Shown one piece after another: positions 5,542 through 6,754 of a stretch of DNA of 6,754 bases (position 1 is the first letter of the stretch; the number at the start of each line of letters is the position of its first letter). The stretch covers positions 1-6,754 of the forward strand of contig JAICTU010000485.1 of assembly GCA_025936205.1 (NCBI GenBank), written 5' to 3'. The translations under genes and the position numbers were made by a program. The notes beneath the pieces were generated by a model. The model was not told where the DNA came from. It searched no databases and saw nothing but the letters and a program-made list of their open reading frames with translations. This DNA is from Polyangiaceae bacterium. GTDB lineage: Bacteria; Myxococcota; Polyangia; Polyangiales; Polyangiaceae.

Positions 5542-6395
5542 CAGATGTCCACCTTCAGAATGCGGCGTGCCGTGAGCAGCGCGCCGAGCCACAGGCCGCC
5601 CGCGAGCGTCACGATCAATGTGCCGATCACGCCGCTCTGTAGCGGCAGGAAGTAGCCTGGATCCACGGCGTTGAATCCGAACGCGAGCACGTAAGGAAAG
5701 CCGCCGAGCACCCACAGCTGCGCCTTGGATTCGGAGGTCTTGGTGCGCACGACGCCTTCGAGCCGGTGCATTTCGCGGATGGTGGCGGCGCTGTTCTCGA
5801 GCACGCGCGGCAGGTTGCCGCCCGATTGCAAGCCGATCAGCAGAGCCGAGAGCGCGCTCTCGACGTCCGGGCTCGCCAGGCGTGCGGCCATGCCGAGCAG
5901 CGCTTGCTCGAGCGTGCTGCCGACGCGCAGTTCGGCCAGCATGCGTTCGATCTCGAGCCGTAGCGGCGCCGGCAACACCGGTGCCAGGTACTGGAGCGCT
6001 GCCGCCGGGCTGGGCACGGCCTTGAGCGCGTTGGCGAGGCCGACGATGAAGGTGTCCATCTGTCCTTCGACCTTGCTCACGTGCTTGCGGTGGCGGCGCG
6101 CCAGGTAGCGCCCCGGCAAGACCAGCCCGAGCACCGACAGCGGGTAGCCCCAGCGCTGAGAGAGCCCGAGCGCCGCGCTCAGCGCCAGTAGCACGCCCGC
6201 GAGCTGCAGCTGCGCGATGCGCCGGCCAGAGCTGGGCAGGAAGCACAGGCGCAGCTGGCGATCGAGCTTCGAGACGTGCCGCTCGTAAGCGCGGCGCAGC
6301 CCGCTCTCCGGCGCCACCAGCGCGGGGAACCAGAGCGTGCTGCCGAATGCGACGCAGCCCGCCCCGAACCAGGCCAGCGCCCGCTCGGCCATCAC
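5541..6395 (-). CDS. tadB: Tad system inner-membrane platform protein TadB (T2SSF domain)
   Basis: The 284-residue protein is the partner platform subunit of TadC. A T2SSF domain covers about 112-245: QMDTFIVGLANALKA at the start, then SGGNLPRVLENSAATIRE (191-208), the family's signature segment before the last membrane helices. Hydrophobic helices lie near 6-25, 60-78, 84-98, 226-245 and 255-275. Length and topology are typical of TadB. The start is ambiguous: the junction reads GTGATG, with GTG at 6395 overlapping the cpaF stop by 4 bases and ATG at 6392 overlapping by 1. GGGGAG on the minus strand (6409-6404) sits 8 bases from the GTG and 11 from the ATG, so the GTG is taken. Following cpaF directly is the standard Tad order. 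Confidence 0.93.
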   Translation of the reverse strand: MMAERALAWFGAGCVAFGSTLWFPALVAPESGLRRAYERHVSKLDRQLRLCFLPSSGRRIAQLQLAGVLLALSAALGLSQRWGYPLSVLGLVLPGRYLARRHRKHVSKVEGQMDTFIVGLANALKAVPSPAAALQYLAPVLPAPLRLEIERMLAELRVGSTLEQALLGMAARLASPDVESALSALLIGLQSGGNLPRVLENSAATIREMHRLEGVVRTKTSESKAQLWVLGGFPYVLAFGFNAVDPGYFLPLQSGVIGTLIVTLAGGLWLGALLTARRILKVDI

Positions 6396-6754
6396 AGCAC
6401 GCTCTCCCCGAGCTGCAGCAGCCCCAGCACCTGAAACTCGTGAGCGAAGCTCGGCAAGAACCCCGTCGCCTGAAATTCGCCCTGCACGGCTCCGCTGGTG
6501 CTCGTGCCGGTGCGCTGGAAGCGGAAGAGGGGCAGGAGCTCGATCGCGCCGCTTTCGCCCACCCCGCGCACTTCCGTGATCGCAGTGACCTTGCGGCTGC
6601 CGTCGGAGAGCCGTGCCTGTTGCACCAGGACGTGCACCGCGCCCGCGATCTGCTCGCGGATCGCGCGCACCGGCAGCTCGAGGCCGGCCATGAGCACCAG
6701 CGTCTCCAGCCGCGCGATGGCCTCGGCGGCGGAGTTGGCGTGCGTGGTGGTGAG
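6392..6754 (-). CDS. cpaF: CpaF/TadA-family ATPase, C-terminal fragment (first copy, cut by right edge)
   Basis: Only the last 120 residues are visible. They start inside the His box (LTTTHANS), continue with AIARLETLVLMAGLELPV and AIREQIAGAVHVLVQQARL, then SDGSRKVTAITEV and a final TGFLPSF segment. This is the canonical C-terminal third of CpaF/TadA, the motor of Flp/Tad pili; Walker A and B motifs must lie beyond 6754. The frame is open to the window edge with no plausible start needed. It is closer to the common CpaF pattern (THAN, REQI, VQQ) than the second copy at 2052-3167, which has LHAS, RNQI and VSR at these places. It overlaps tadB at its stop codon, so cpaF-tadB-tadC form one coupled unit. 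It is probably the principal motor. Confidence 0.95.
   Translation of the reverse strand, partial: LTTTHANSAAEAIARLETLVLMAGLELPVRAIREQIAGAVHVLVQQARLSDGSRKVTAITEVRGVGESGAIELLPLFRFQRTGTSTSGAVQGEFQATGFLPSFAHEFQVLGLLQLGESVL

Noticed and set aside
5542..6246. Upstream extension of the tadC frame to 536 codons
   Set aside because: It overlaps tadB in another frame, has no TadC-like features, and the ATG at 5541 gives a normal-length TadC with the usual coupled start.

Overview
The window is very GC-rich, with tightly packed, often overlapping genes and strong G/C bias at third codon positions. This, together with a Tad-type secretion/pilus gene cluster that includes FHA-domain proteins, suggests a large-genome GC-rich bacterium. 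A myxobacterium (Myxococcota) is the best guess, but this is inferred from gene content and composition and not shown by a marker gene.

Left edge (1-1171): the first codons of a GNAT-like acetyltransferase run leftward off the window (1-114, minus). About 350 bases without a convincing gene follow (115-463). Then comes a plus-strand gene for a DUF4336 protein of the metallo-beta-lactamase-like group (464-1171), starting at TTG. It ends 2 bases from the last gene of the minus-strand cluster.

Main region (1174-6754, minus strand, read right to left): one co-directional seven-gene cluster. The order is C-terminus of a CpaF/TadA ATPase (cut by the window edge), TadB, TadC, FHA-TM protein 1, a TadD-like TPR lipoprotein, a second complete CpaF-family ATPase, and FHA-TM protein 2. 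cpaF-tadB-tadC followed by a TPR lipoprotein is the classic core order of a Flp/Tad apparatus: a hexameric motor, two inner-membrane platform proteins and an outer-membrane-associated pilotin-like lipoprotein. Secretin, prepilin, prepilin peptidase and CpaB/CpaE are not visible and would be expected beyond position 6754 or elsewhere.

The unusual part is the downstream extension: a second compact CpaF-like ATPase, and two different single-pass membrane proteins with an N-terminal FHA-like domain, whose phosphothreonine-binding consensus is eroded. Stop/start overlaps divide the cluster into three translational units: cpaF-tadB-tadC, FHA1-TPR lipoprotein, and cpaF2-FHA2. This suggests a modified Tad machine with two motors and FHA adaptor/scaffold proteins in the membrane. 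Its purpose (pilus, adhesion, secretion or contact-dependent killing) cannot be read from the sequence.
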